Source: Synchiropus splendidus (lineage: Eukaryota; Chordata; Actinopteri; Syngnathiformes; Callionymidae). From it: a DNA stretch of 64,000 nt. The notes beneath the pieces are model-generated. The model made no database searches. It worked only from the letters and a program-made list of their open reading frames with translations, and was not told the origin of the DNA. Both the position numbers and the translations under genes were made by a program. The DNA lies in contig NC_071342.1 in assembly GCF_027744825.2 (NCBI RefSeq), positions 18,878,501 through 18,942,500 of the forward strand, read 5' to 3'. Positions 23,383 through 36,300 of this stretch are shown here, piece by piece (the first letter of the stretch is position 1; every line of letters starts with the position of its first letter).

Positions 23383-26300
23383 CAAAGCAGAAAACTTTTC
23401 CTGCATGTATAAATAAATCTAGTAACACTGCCTATAATGGCGAACACAGGAGAGAGAAGATAAAAGAGGAGATAAAACTCTCACACTTGAGTGATGTCCA
23501 TGGTGAAGGTTCCGGACCACGGCTGCAGCAGCAGGAAGGCTTTCAGTGTTAGAGCGGCTCTGGGCAGCAGAAGGTAGGGACACCAAACTGAATCTGGACA
23601 AATTACACAAGGCATCAATCCACAGCAGCCACAAGTCTAACCTGAAGTTTGATAGAGCTTTTAAGCGCCGTCTCAAAGGCATCTTCTCGCAAACCTGTCA
23701 AATCCTGTTCGTCCATTCGGTAGCTAGCAGACTTCATCGCCATCTCCAGAACCCGGATGCAGCCGTCATCTGAGGCCAGCACAACTTTGTCGGATGTGCA
23801 CCAGTCGATGTCAAGGACACGGTAGTTGACATTGCGGCCGATTCGCATGCTGCTCACCATTTGTACCTGAAGGAAGGCAAACAAAACTGTGAGATGGAGA
23901 GAGGTGGTAATTACCCTGGTCGATATTCCTGCTTGGATCACGTCCCCCAGTAGTTTGCCTGAAGACTCATCGTTCCTTGTTATTCAACAAAACCCAACAG
24001 AGAAGAATCATTCGACTTAGTTGCCCTCTACTTACATTAGCGGCTCTATCATTGACATAGCTGATACTTGCATGTTAAACGACAGTTGTCCCAATAACCT
24101 GACATTATTTATTTATTGCATTACAACTCCACAACCGAGGAAAGACAAAGCACCAATGGGACAGACCTAAAATAGTTTCCTGAAGGTTCTCATGCATCTA
24201 AAGAACATAACCTTTATTTTTAAATTTCAACTTAATATGTTTCTATTTACTGTAACTTTGTTTAATAGCGTTTTTAGGGAGCACTGCAGTGCCAGATCAG
24301 GGTTGGGTTTTACATTCCCAAATAATTCATTTCCCAATACTGATAAGTATTTTCAGATCAGAGAAAATGGATGCAAAATGTAGATTCGTCCATAAATGGC
24401 ACAGAATGTGAGGAGCACTGACAACCTGTAATGCCAGTGCCTGCAGTATTCTAATACGAGGTCTAAGGCTCAGGCCACTCTGTCTTGATTCACTGGATTC
24501 ATTCCATCATCCATAACCTTTGACATTTTGGTCCACACATGCATATATTGGACTTCAAATAAGGCTCCATCCAGCCCTAGGCCTGTGAGCCCTCACCTCT
24601 GATAGTGTGTGGCAAACTGAACTTGACTCCCTAAACCCAGTGTTTACTGACATGTTGGATCATAAAACCATGATTTCAGTGGTGGTATTGATGTGCTTTT
24701 GTCCTACTTGTGTCACCATATTACATTCATGCTGTTGATCCGACCCTTGTTACATCACATAGATGAATTAACTTCATTTTCTTCTGATTTATTTTTTTCT
24801 AGCATATAAATAGTACAAACATAGATACTGTAACACTAGACGAATAAAGGTCAGACACTTGTTGCTACAATGCCTTCTCTCAAATATTATTTTAGACTCA
24901 GACACCTGAAAATAAGAGTCAGCTTGTCAGTAATAGTTTTGACTTCTTGTTAGATTTTGTTGCTCTTATGGGTGTTTGATACGTTTAAATATGAAAATGT
25001 GTTCTCTTGCTTTATCTTTAAAGTGAGCAACACGACCAGTGCAATGTTTTTTTGTGAAAAAAATGTGTCAGTACCAAAATATTAAAACAATGTATCACAC
25101 ACATAACTAGGGCTGAGTATTGCTGGGAAACTGGTGACAACACGTTTCCTGATGCACGACATCTCCAGGGTGGAAGCTTTAGTACTACTGAAAAACCCAA
25201 ACACAGTCAATTACTGCTTTTTTGAAATATCCATAAGGAAAATCTAATATATCGATAAAGTATTGTGAATTAATAGCAGTCAATTGGCTAGGCAAGTGAA
25301 GTTAATGACAAAAAACAAAGCAGTTCAAAGAGCACTCGGCTGTCATGAAGACATTCAGTCTCTCATGATGCCCTTAAACAGGGTTGAAAAAGAAAGTAGG
25401 TGTGTTTCATCAGGAGCGAAGGAGCTCATCCATCCTGAGGCAAGTGTTTAAACATGTCAGTGGGAACCTTTCACGGCTAATGTACATGTGTTGGCTCTGT
25501 GCTGTGTAATGTGTTGTTAAAACAAGACAGGACGATTACAGCATTTACACAACAGCATCTGCATGAGAGCGTTTACTTGGAAAATATGCTGTAATGCAAA
25601 ACCTCCACGCTCCAGTGATTACGGTGCCACAGGCCGACATTAAACCTGCCAGTGTAAATCTGTTAAACCTTAAACTGTTGAGAGTTGCACAGCACATTCT
25701 CTCGCAGTGTGTTTAAGTCCAGGGAACGCACGCCGTCACCTTCGACAATGCTGACATAATCGTTGACAGCAGACATAATTTCGGATGCCTGACCTCTTTG
25801 GTGTCCCACACCTCGGCTCCGTCAGTGTACATCACCAGCAGCTTCTGGTTGCCCTTTCCTGGTGCAAAGCGGATCTTCTTCACCCAGCCACGATGAGTGG
25901 GTATACCCCTTTTTTGGAGAAAAAAAAGAGACTATAATTTGCATCTTCACTGTAGCATCAATTACGTAGAAATCAATAGTGTTTAAAATAAATCGACACT
26001 TCAATGGCGCTGGGGAAAAGTAAGAACCTACATTTTATCTTCTTACTTTGACAACCATAAAGAATATTTTGGCAGGACCTCACAGGCAGAGAAGTAATAT
26101 CAAAACATAACAGTGTTTATATCTTGTAGGCTTTGTCATTAACGCTACAATCTTCAAAAACTTGTCTTTACTTTCTCATTTGTCAGAAGTCATTCATGGA
26201 GATTTTTTTTCCTGGACCATTGTAGGATATTTGTTCAACCCGGATTGTGAGCAATATATTAAACACTCACAACAGACAAACAAAGCATTATAGTCGAGAG

Positions 26301-27323
26301 TCTCATCCCACCCCCTCCCACAGCTCTGTCTCACTGCAACAAGAAAAGGTCAGCAAATCAACGCCACATAGATCAGACACATTTTCCATGATTACCTTTC
26401 ATAAACTCTTGAAAGGAAGATTTTCCTTCTCCTTGTTTATTTCAAGATCACTTGATCAAACTCTATTTTTACCCGAGGTTGCTCTTGGCCAGTACCTATC
26501 AAAATGAGTTGATAATTAACAGTAAAAAGCTCTGTGTTCACACTCTTGGTTCTGATTGCCCAACAGATAATGAAGATGTTACCAGTGCAAGAACAGAGCT
26601 TGGCAAATATGTCTTTAAAATTGCCGTCCCATCATTCCGGAATGACTTTCAAAAGGACATAAAAATGTCTGATCTGATCACCCTTGGGAGACTTTAAATA
26701 GCACAGAGAGTGATGCTCTCCTGGTGCCTGCTGCTGCTTTAAGTGAGTTGAAAGTCATGTTAGCGTGGAGGACTGTTTCATCTCTTTTTACCAGGTTACA
26801 TGAACATTATTGTTTGATCGAATCAGTTCACACATCACTTGCATTGAGTAGATTATTGTAAATAACCACGCCATGAGTGTGTTCTTTTACAGAGCTTTAC
26901 ACAGCCACCTTGACATAAGAGTTACAGTGCTAAAATGAAAATAAAAGTTGGCATGTGAGGTGGCGTTACACTCAACAATAAACTCAGTTACAGTGATGTG
27001 AAATGAAACTAAATGGTTCCCTTGATCCTCCACAGCCCAGTCGCCCAATCTACATCTATAGGCTGTGTGCAGGTTTGTAAACGTAACATAGAAAACACTG
27101 AGTATAAAGTGAGATGAACATCATCGAATCAAAACCTGGCACTACCTTGACAGACGAGCTTTGAGGTCCCAGAAGTTCAGGTTCCCGTCGACGTCTCCAA
27201 GCACCAGTGTGTCTCCTTTCCAGGCGATGCAAGCGATACTTCCCATACTCCCCTACAATGGAAAAAAAACATATAACAACATTACTTCACATGATTTTAG
27301 ACAATGTTGAGAACTGGCAGCAT

Positions 27324-27373
<50 letters not shown>

Positions 27374-30300
27374 CAAGGGAAAAACTTCTTTCTCCTTATG
27401 TAAGACAGTTGTTTGATTCAGTGGTTTGGGAAATGCAGCTTTAATAACTCATTCCTCTTTTGAAAAGGCAGTAAAGATGAGATGAATTGGAAAATCTCTC
27501 AGGCAGCTTAAGCCTGAGAAAGATTATAGCACCTGACAGAGTGCTGCTCCTGTGTCAGCTCAGCTTGGCACCAGTGCAGCAGATGACAGGATAAAACTTT
27601 TCAGGTCACCACAGTTGGTTTCCTGATGCAGATATAAAGATTTTCTATTATCCCGAGAGAAGCGTAAAAACCTTTAGAGTATGCAAATCTTGAAGCGATG
27701 AATCTGCAGCCGTCAAGAAGATAAGACTTTAAATCCCCAGATAAACCTACGGTGTCTGTTTCTCTAGGCTGAAGTGATGCAGGTACTGAGTGAGGAAAAA
27801 CGCAGGCGGCAGAACAATCCAATCTGCTTCTTTGAAATGGACTCTTTTTTTTACGCTCTAAGCAATATTGAAGCTTTTGCAATCTGCTGAGAGATTCTGA
27901 AGAATGAGATGGATAAGCGAATGTGAGGGCGAATGAAATTGTCATTTCTTTGGAAAGCTCAATTGAAAAAAACAGAAAAGCTATTTCAAACATTATGATG
28001 ACTTAAATATTTCAAAAAGGGGATGCTGCAGCTTTACATTTTCATGGGGTGGAGCACAAGTGTAATCCTGATGACAGACCTATAAGTGATCTGCAAATAT
28101 ATTAACAACTGTATTTATTAAAAGTCCAAAAGAATAAAGGGATCATGATGTTGATTTTCCTTTTTTAAACATTTGACAGTTATTTGACTTTCTTCCAGTT
28201 TTCCTCCCACTCCAAACACCTTGTTGTTGGACCCTCCCATCATCTTACTAGAATATTTTTCCACTTTTTAAAACCATGCATTAACGTTAACATTGCCACA
28301 CAAGTTCTACAATGTGCTGCACCAAGATAGTGGTTTCACATTTAAACCTTGTCTTTGCTTGAAAAAAGACTGCAGCCTTAGTAATATGAACATGAGCGTA
28401 ATGAAATGTCAGAGAAGAATATCTCAATTCATCTTGTTTAGATCTTCTTTTCCATTTCCTGTCCTCGATTAAATAGTTTCTGATCATAAATCAGCTTGTC
28501 TCCCCGTATTGACAGTCTAACTTATAAAGCAAACAGAGTCATCAGTCATTTCTTGTCCTTTATCTCAATATGAAGAGCCCCATTTATTTTCCTTTCCATT
28601 CTTGTCACCTGATTCATTTTTTTCTTTTCTGGGAAATTCATTGGGAATGCTCTGAATCACCACAAATTTTTAAAGACACAATCTTATCTAAATTATTGAC
28701 TTTTCATTCCGAAGATAGACAGTCTAGACTACCTGTCATCCGTCTTGTGGTACCGGGTCTCCTGGAGGGTTTGTTTGTTTGTTTGTGTGTGCCGTTTTAT
28801 ACCTGTTGGCTCTTAAAGTTAGCTTAACAACCCCAGGCACTACAAGGATTTTTTTTAATGAATTCAAAACACACTCTTTTCCTCCACCACATTTTACGTT
28901 TTCCCCAGAGAATAATGGATGTCAGAGTGTCATCACTGTGTCATCAGCCTTCACCTAGACACTGTTTGTCCCCTCCAGGTGTCTCAGGCAAACAGAGGAT
29001 GCTGCAATATTTACTTGCTAGACATATTTCCCAGCTATTTATTCTACAAATAGATAGTCATAAAGAAGGGCTGCAGGACATGTATCAAATATGCAATGGT
29101 GTTTTTGGAATCTTGCCATATTGGTAGCAACCAGAAAAGTAAATTCTGGGATTTAAAAAGTGAAGAATTGAACGCAGGGTTGGCTAAAGGATGCCCAAAC
29201 GATTTCATGCTCAACAGCAGATACACCACTGTCCCTAGTATGACCCGAACTCTCTTACAGTACTTCTCTTTCTCACTGAAGCCCAGGGTTGCAATTCAAG
29301 ACACTGATGGTCACACAATGATGGCCGCTGGGGTGTCGACAAAAGTATCACCTTTGCACGCTTAGCTTAGAGTACTATTAAGTATCGCTCTTTATAAACT
29401 TTGCTCCCTTTTCTCATTGAAAGCCTGAGGGCCGAACATTAACTTCAGGTTACCCCGTGATAGGAAGCGGTAGACAGCCATGTGCTGACATGGTCAGCTC
29501 ATTGTTGGCTCCCATTATAGAAAATAAAGGGAAGGGAATTGCACCTGGGACCACACAAGCAAGTCACATTTTAATTTATTGGTGGAGGACGGTGGTGCTG
29601 CGATGGAACAATTCCAGCCAATTACTTTCTCCTCCTTTTTCTGCATAGAGAAAGACCGCAGTGAGCCACTGTGTTTTGAACTGAAGGACTAATTAATCCT
29701 CGGAGGGCTTGAAGAGTCGCTTCTCACATTGTCCCCCAACTTGTGAACATTAAACCCAGATAAAAGAATGTCTTAATTGAAGGGACGGTCTCTAAACCTG
29801 CTTGGCGGAAGTTAATTCACTGTTTGATTAGATATGTAGAAGTGCTTATCCTCATCCATTTGAAGTGAACCAATGATTAGTGGCGGCTGAGGGCAGATGA
29901 AAAACATAATGAGTCCATGTTCACTGAACAAACCTTGGGTGATCAGGTATTAGCAACAAGCCAGGGCAAGTTGGACAACTATCCTTTGGATTGACCTTTG
30001 ACTCACAAGTAATGTGACCATTCCAACGGAGCACAACTTATCAGCAGAGGTCACCAATGAGCGACCTCCATCACAGAGATCTGGATGCATAATATCGTCA
30101 TTATCAAAAGTTCAACAGTCACCACTCTGTGTGTATAGCACAGCGATGGGTCACAGAACAATCTGTTAAAAAAGATACACAAGGGTTGCGATTCATGAAC
30201 TGTGGGTAAGTGTACCCAACCAACAACCTGAATTGAATGAAGTCTCGTGACTCACATCAGGTGGAATCCGTGCTCCGTCTTTGACTGTGTTGCCCTCCAC

Positions 30301-33300
30301 GGTGATGTGATACACCTGCCCATCTGTGTCAGTGAACACAAAATGCTCCCGGGCTGAAATGGCCTGGCTCGTCTCCGACTTGCTCTCAGCATCCTGCAGA
30401 AGGCTGGAAAGGGAGTCAATAACAGTTGTCAATCTTGGTGTACAAGGTAAGACCTTTACGCATGATGGCAACATGCATGGGCTCATTAACGGGAAACGTT
30501 GCTGGCCTCGGCAGCCTCCCACGTCTTTTGTACTCTCACAGTTGATAGTGTGAATGGAATGGCTGATGAAACACAAATGAAGTACAGTATTGTAGCGTCT
30601 GCTGGGAGTCACAAAAAACAGCCGTTCTGTCGTTGACAATCTTCTTTTTAATTCCGTTAAACTCTGTGGATTGGTCTCACAGAAACAACAGCAGCTCGTG
30701 GCTCTCTTTAACAACTCGAAACAAAACTCCCTCTCCCCTTCAGCGCAGCCCCTCGCTCCACCCCCACTCACCCGTCACCACTGGACCCTTACAGGAACAG
30801 CATAAACACACACCCAGAACGTTACAGTATGTATGGATGTACTTGTTAGGTTTTTGGGAAAATATTTTGTTGATGAATTGAGGATGAGGGGAAAAGAGGA
30901 AAGCATCAATCTAAAAGCCATTCAATGATCTCTCAGTGTCTCCCAAAGCCCAATAACAGAATTCCTTGCCAGCCATTACAGTTTAAATTAGCTGAAGGTT
31001 GGTGCATGTTAGAACATTCACCTCCATAAAAATACTTAGCTCCTCGCCTTTGACAAACGTACAAGATGACGAGCCATGACTGCCCTGAATAGTGCCGTGT
31101 TTGGAAATTCAATATAAATTTAAAATGAGACTCCTTTTAAAGGGGCCTTAAGAGAATGCTATCATAGGCAGATGGAACAATACGATATCCGAGATATCTG
31201 AGAGACATTTTTAGATAAATCCTAGAGCCAGACTGTTGCCCTGCTCTGTTGAGCAGGAGACACACTTGAGCTTGGCTTCCCAGGAAGCAGATATGCCATT
31301 GCGTATTGACATTGTCACAACGTGGGGAAAAAAATAGATTCTGGGCGGAAATATTGATTTCAAATTGTCAAGAAAAAAACAAGTACATTTGAGATTCATG
31401 CCCTTGTTCTTTAACGGTAAGAGACAGTGAGTGCTTGCTCTGTGAGGTTTTGATCTTCAATGGTGGCTAGTGTTGGAGATGTTGAGTCAATATGTCTAGT
31501 AAGACTGTGATGATTTATTTTGGGGGAATTTAGTGAAGGTTGGGAGTAGAACTGCCATGTCTGTAACTCCAGACTCCCTACGTAGCTCTGCAATTGTGTC
31601 GGCTCTGTGTACCTTGCCTGCTTGCATTTATCGAATTCTGGGTGGGTTTTAAGCAGTAAATCACATATTGTGAGGAAACTGGAGTAGCTAAGGGAGGACA
31701 GGCCAAATATAAAACCTACACACAGAAAGGAACCACTTGCACACCAAACACTGGCTTTGAACCTTCAACCTCCAAAAATGTTAAGAAGCCACCCCACAGT
31801 TTCGATGCGTATTGAATCTAACTAGCGCTAAAGATTGAAGGCTTGTCTTAGTCCCCTTCCTGCAGATTGGAATTTAAAGGCGCGTTTTTGTAATCACCTT
31901 TGTAGGGAAAAAAAAAGAAAAAGTGTCGATCAAACTTCAACAAAAAGTGGCTTAGCATGACATTTAATTTGACCCCCCGCTTAATTATCAGCAAACTTCA
32001 TTTCAGTCTCTTTGAACCTCCATATGGCTGTAGGACAAAGCAGCCGAGGCTATTAAAAGGACATTTTTATATTCTAAATGACGGCAACAAGAGAACAATG
32101 AAGACACTTAACAGTTGTGACCTGATCACAGAGGACTCGACACTGCTCTGCTCAGCGTCTGACACAGTCTGCCGCGCCATGGCTTCCCTTGCAGCCATCT
32201 GCTTCTTCTTCAGACTCTTGAGGTTGTGAGACGGTGACCATTCCTTTGAAAAATACACATATATAAGGGAACAGCCAGAGGTGTGTGTCAAACAGGAGTC
32301 TTGAGAGCTAAAAAGAATGTTGTGGATGGTTGCATAAATGGCACTAATGTCGGCATGATTTACCTTTACTTCACTTCCTACCGTCCTATGGACGCTGTGT
32401 GGCTTTAGCCTGAGTCTCAGGGTTGTAATCAATATGGAAATAAGACAGCAATACGGTGCTTAGGGGAGACCGGCATACATTATTAAGGATACTGGCGGTT
32501 TTATTTGCAGTGTAGAGGATTTTATAGTTGGACTGTAAAGTTTGTCCTGCATAACTCTTCTTTTATGAGCCTTTCTCCAGCCTAATGAAGCTATGGTTCT
32601 GTGCTGAGCACGGAGGATTTGTTCAGACTAATCTCTGAAATGGTTCACACGCAGACAAAGGCAGAGGGGTTGAGAGAAAAGCCAATGACGGGTATCAGCA
32701 CAGCATCAAGCATAGCTTATTGATTCTTTGGATTTCCATTATGATTTATTGGTGCTTCAGTTATAACTGTGTCACTTCATACCAGTGCAGTGACTGTGGG
32801 GAAATTCTTGGCCATCTCTCGGAGCAGTGTCCCGGTCCTGATGTCCCACAACTCCAGCGGCTTGTCTCTGAATACTACCACCAGGTACTGTCTGTGGATC
32901 AAAAAACAAAAATAAAAGGAGGAGTAAGATGAAAGCTATTAGTAAGCTGAACTCTGTTGATTTAATAGTTTATCAGATTCTACAGTCAAGTTTCAATGAA
33001 GCAATATCCAACTACAAGGTGGCATGATGATGTGTGTACTATGATCCACTAAAGATTCACTAGAGCAAAAACATAGAAATATTTTGGGCACATTAAAAAG
33101 CAAGGACAATGATTTATTGAGAGCACATCCAAATTGCAATATGCAATGAAAATACAACTACAGGCGTCACTAAAGAGGCTGAAAAACAAACACGTCAACA
33201 GAAACACCAGTGGATTCACACAACTGTGGATGCAGAGCACGCTGCAGGTATAACACTTTATCTGTCTCTGCGTCCGTGAGTGCTGTAGATACAGTTGTAC

Positions 33301-36300
33301 AGACGTCAACTTCGAAAAGACAGAAAATTGTACAGCAGGCACTTATTACTGTCATGTGATGACGGTGACCAGACCAAAGAGGGAGGTTGGGTTTTTCAAT
33401 TGCAACCTTGGGAAGTCAACTGTAACTGAGCAATTCATCAATGGTGCGAACTTCTAGCATGTGCTATTTCATGTATGTGAACAAACATGTGAGACACAGA
33501 GAGAGACAGATTTATGAAACAGGACAAATTACACAGCCAGTTTTTGCATTTTCTGTATGCAATTAAAACAATTTACGATCTGTGAGTAATTTTTTTTTCC
33601 CAATGCCGAGGAGGAAGGACACTTACTTTAGATGAGACACTTTAATCATTTCAATGGGCGGCTCATCGTTTCCTCGCTCTCCTCTGAAAGCGAAGCATCT
33701 CCCTGTAAGACAGAACATAAACCCAGTTAAGAGTTTCAGGGAGATATTGGAGACAGCTGATTTCTAATTGGTACCAAGGTCAAAGGCTTGGGGCCCAGGA
33801 ACGTACTCTTGACAACCTTCCGCCCACCATGGCAGACATATGCAAAGCACCTAAACCTAAACGTCCTTTGGTGACATTTATCTAAGAGAGTGCTGGTGAG
33901 AGTTAGTCTGTTAGAGATACACAAGCGACAGCGCAGCCTGAGGTGTTTTTTAGGCAGGTGATGACCTTCACGAAACCCAAAAGAGATGGCTGTTTAACGG
34001 TGCGGGAGAAAGTGAAGCACAAATAGTGAGGGAAAACTCTAAAGAGCACTCAAGACTAATGCAGTGTTCTTCTTTGTGTTACTCGGTTTATCTCACTGGG
34101 AGATATGAAGAGCCTAATGAGTCACAACACTTGGATACACAATGATCTATGCAGCATTTTACAGAACATTAACCGTGGCACACAGGGTACAGAGAAGACA
34201 CATGTATCCTCATTTATTTAGTGTGAGGGACATGATTTAGATGGTGAAGACAGTCACCTCACTTGACGTTCCTTGCTTATGAGGGAACTGATCAGTGTGT
34301 TCTCGGACAGTGTGGCCCTACCAGTAGCGCAACAAACCGAATGGCAGTCTCATGTGAAAGCAAGTGACTGCAATGACAGTAGTTAATACGTTTATAAAAA
34401 CTCCTGGTGTGGCCTTTAATTATAACTATCAGTGCTTTTGTCAGACCTAATCCGTCAGTCCGTATTCCATCAGCAAATATTTCAGCAACCCCACATCCTG
34501 AAAACGACGGCTACAAACAGCTACTGTGGCAACTCCGAGCTGCCAGAACACCTAGCGCAGCTCTGTTTTTATTTATCAGGCACCTCGTGGCACAGGTGAT
34601 TTACCAAACACATAGGACTATAGAAAGGCACAGCAGAAGTCAATGAATTTTTTTTGCACATAGTCCGCTTCCATATCCGTCTTTATGTGCACTATGTGCA
34701 TAGCCCTCTTCTCCTCTTTCCTACACTGTCTGTTAAAAAGAGTATTTTGTATTTTGCATTTTAGATTTTACATTTTTAAGTTATAATTTTCCAGAATTAA
34801 TAAAGTTTTTCTGATTCTAATAAGAGTTGTGTCTTCATTTATCTCATCAGGTAAAGATTGACTCCCCCTTACATGATTGGAATGTATTCTACTAACTACT
34901 ACAACTATCACTGCCAGAGGAAACTTAAAATATGGTATGTATGAACCAGAGTGAGAGGTGGACTCAAGTGACACCTCAATGTGATTGCACTTCGAGAAGC
35001 TGCATATCTTCAAAAGGAGCCCAAAATGCAAGTCATATAGAAGATGAATGAGAAGCCAATGATGTGAACTGCTAAAAATAGCATCCTACTCTCCAATCCT
35101 GCCATTTATGTTGTCATTCTTTGCTTCAAACTTGGTATTTGCAATTTTTCCAGCGGACAGCATTAGACATGTATACACATACCTGTCCATTGAGTTATGT
35201 GTGTCAAGCTCATAGTGTGACTTTCAAAGGCAAGTTTTCAATGCCATGACCTTATCGTTGCGAAGTTTGGACCAGTCTATCAGTAACCAAAAGTGGAACA
35301 AGAATCTCCTCCGAGGACATATAAGGATATAAAAAGGAAGCAAGAAGAGTTGCTATTTCCCCTCCGCAGAATTCATTACAGATTTGCTGGTAGTTTCCCA
35401 CGAGTAAAATTGTCTTGGTGTGTCATACCGGTTGGCAGGTTGACGTGCTGCAGCTCGTTTCTGACAAGGCCCATGTTGTTTGGAGAAGACGTCGCAAACG
35501 AGAGGAAACTGGTGAGGCTCACCCATTCGATACCCCTGTGAGGAAAAGGACACAAAAGCGCAGGCAGACGTTTGTTTTCAATAATTCAGAGGAAATACCA
35601 CTGCATTTGCCGAAAGACGGCAATTTAGCTTCCTCAGTAAATCAAAATGTTGCAAGCAAGGAAGTAAGGAAAAGGCTACCATGAACTCTAAATAAAAGAA
35701 GCCTGTAAATGAAAGCAGGAGAGAATATTTTGGAGGTGTTTGCCCAGCCCTGGAGGAAGCACCTGGAATGAGATGGTAAATTGGCTGATGATTAATTAGT
35801 CAATTTCTCCACTGAATGCAAATGTGATGCTAAGTAGCGCGAGTCCTTTGGCATGGCTCTACTGGGGCAACCGAGCCTGGTGTCATTTGCATTCCGCCCC
35901 TCGCTCTCTCCCGTCAGCAGACCAAAGAAAGCCAAAAATAAAGTCCAGATCTGACAGCACAATTTAGATGCTAATGTTTGGGTTGGAGTGTGTTGAAGTT
36001 ATTGATTTATTGTGCCTGTGTGACTCAGTCAAGTTGGCTCTGGTTTAAAGTAACTTCCCTCATTAATGTAACCTATCAGCTTGTGCTTGAACGGATGGCG
36101 TTCGCCTTAAGTCAATCCCTTAAAAGCACTAATTGATTCAATCTCAAGCTGAATTAATTCCAGTGGATCAGACTTTTCACGATCTAACGTAGCGATACAC
36201 AACACAGATTTGACAAAAGACGCATGAAGACACATCTGAGATGCTCAACTTCTTATTACACTTGCGTTTCCAATATATTAAAATACGCAACGAGCTTCAA

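Noticed and set aside
30404..30771. Extension of exon 16 upstream as one long coding exon
   Set aside because: The frame is open but lacks WDR11 similarity before the TTTCCAG acceptor; exon 15 joins in phase at 30403.
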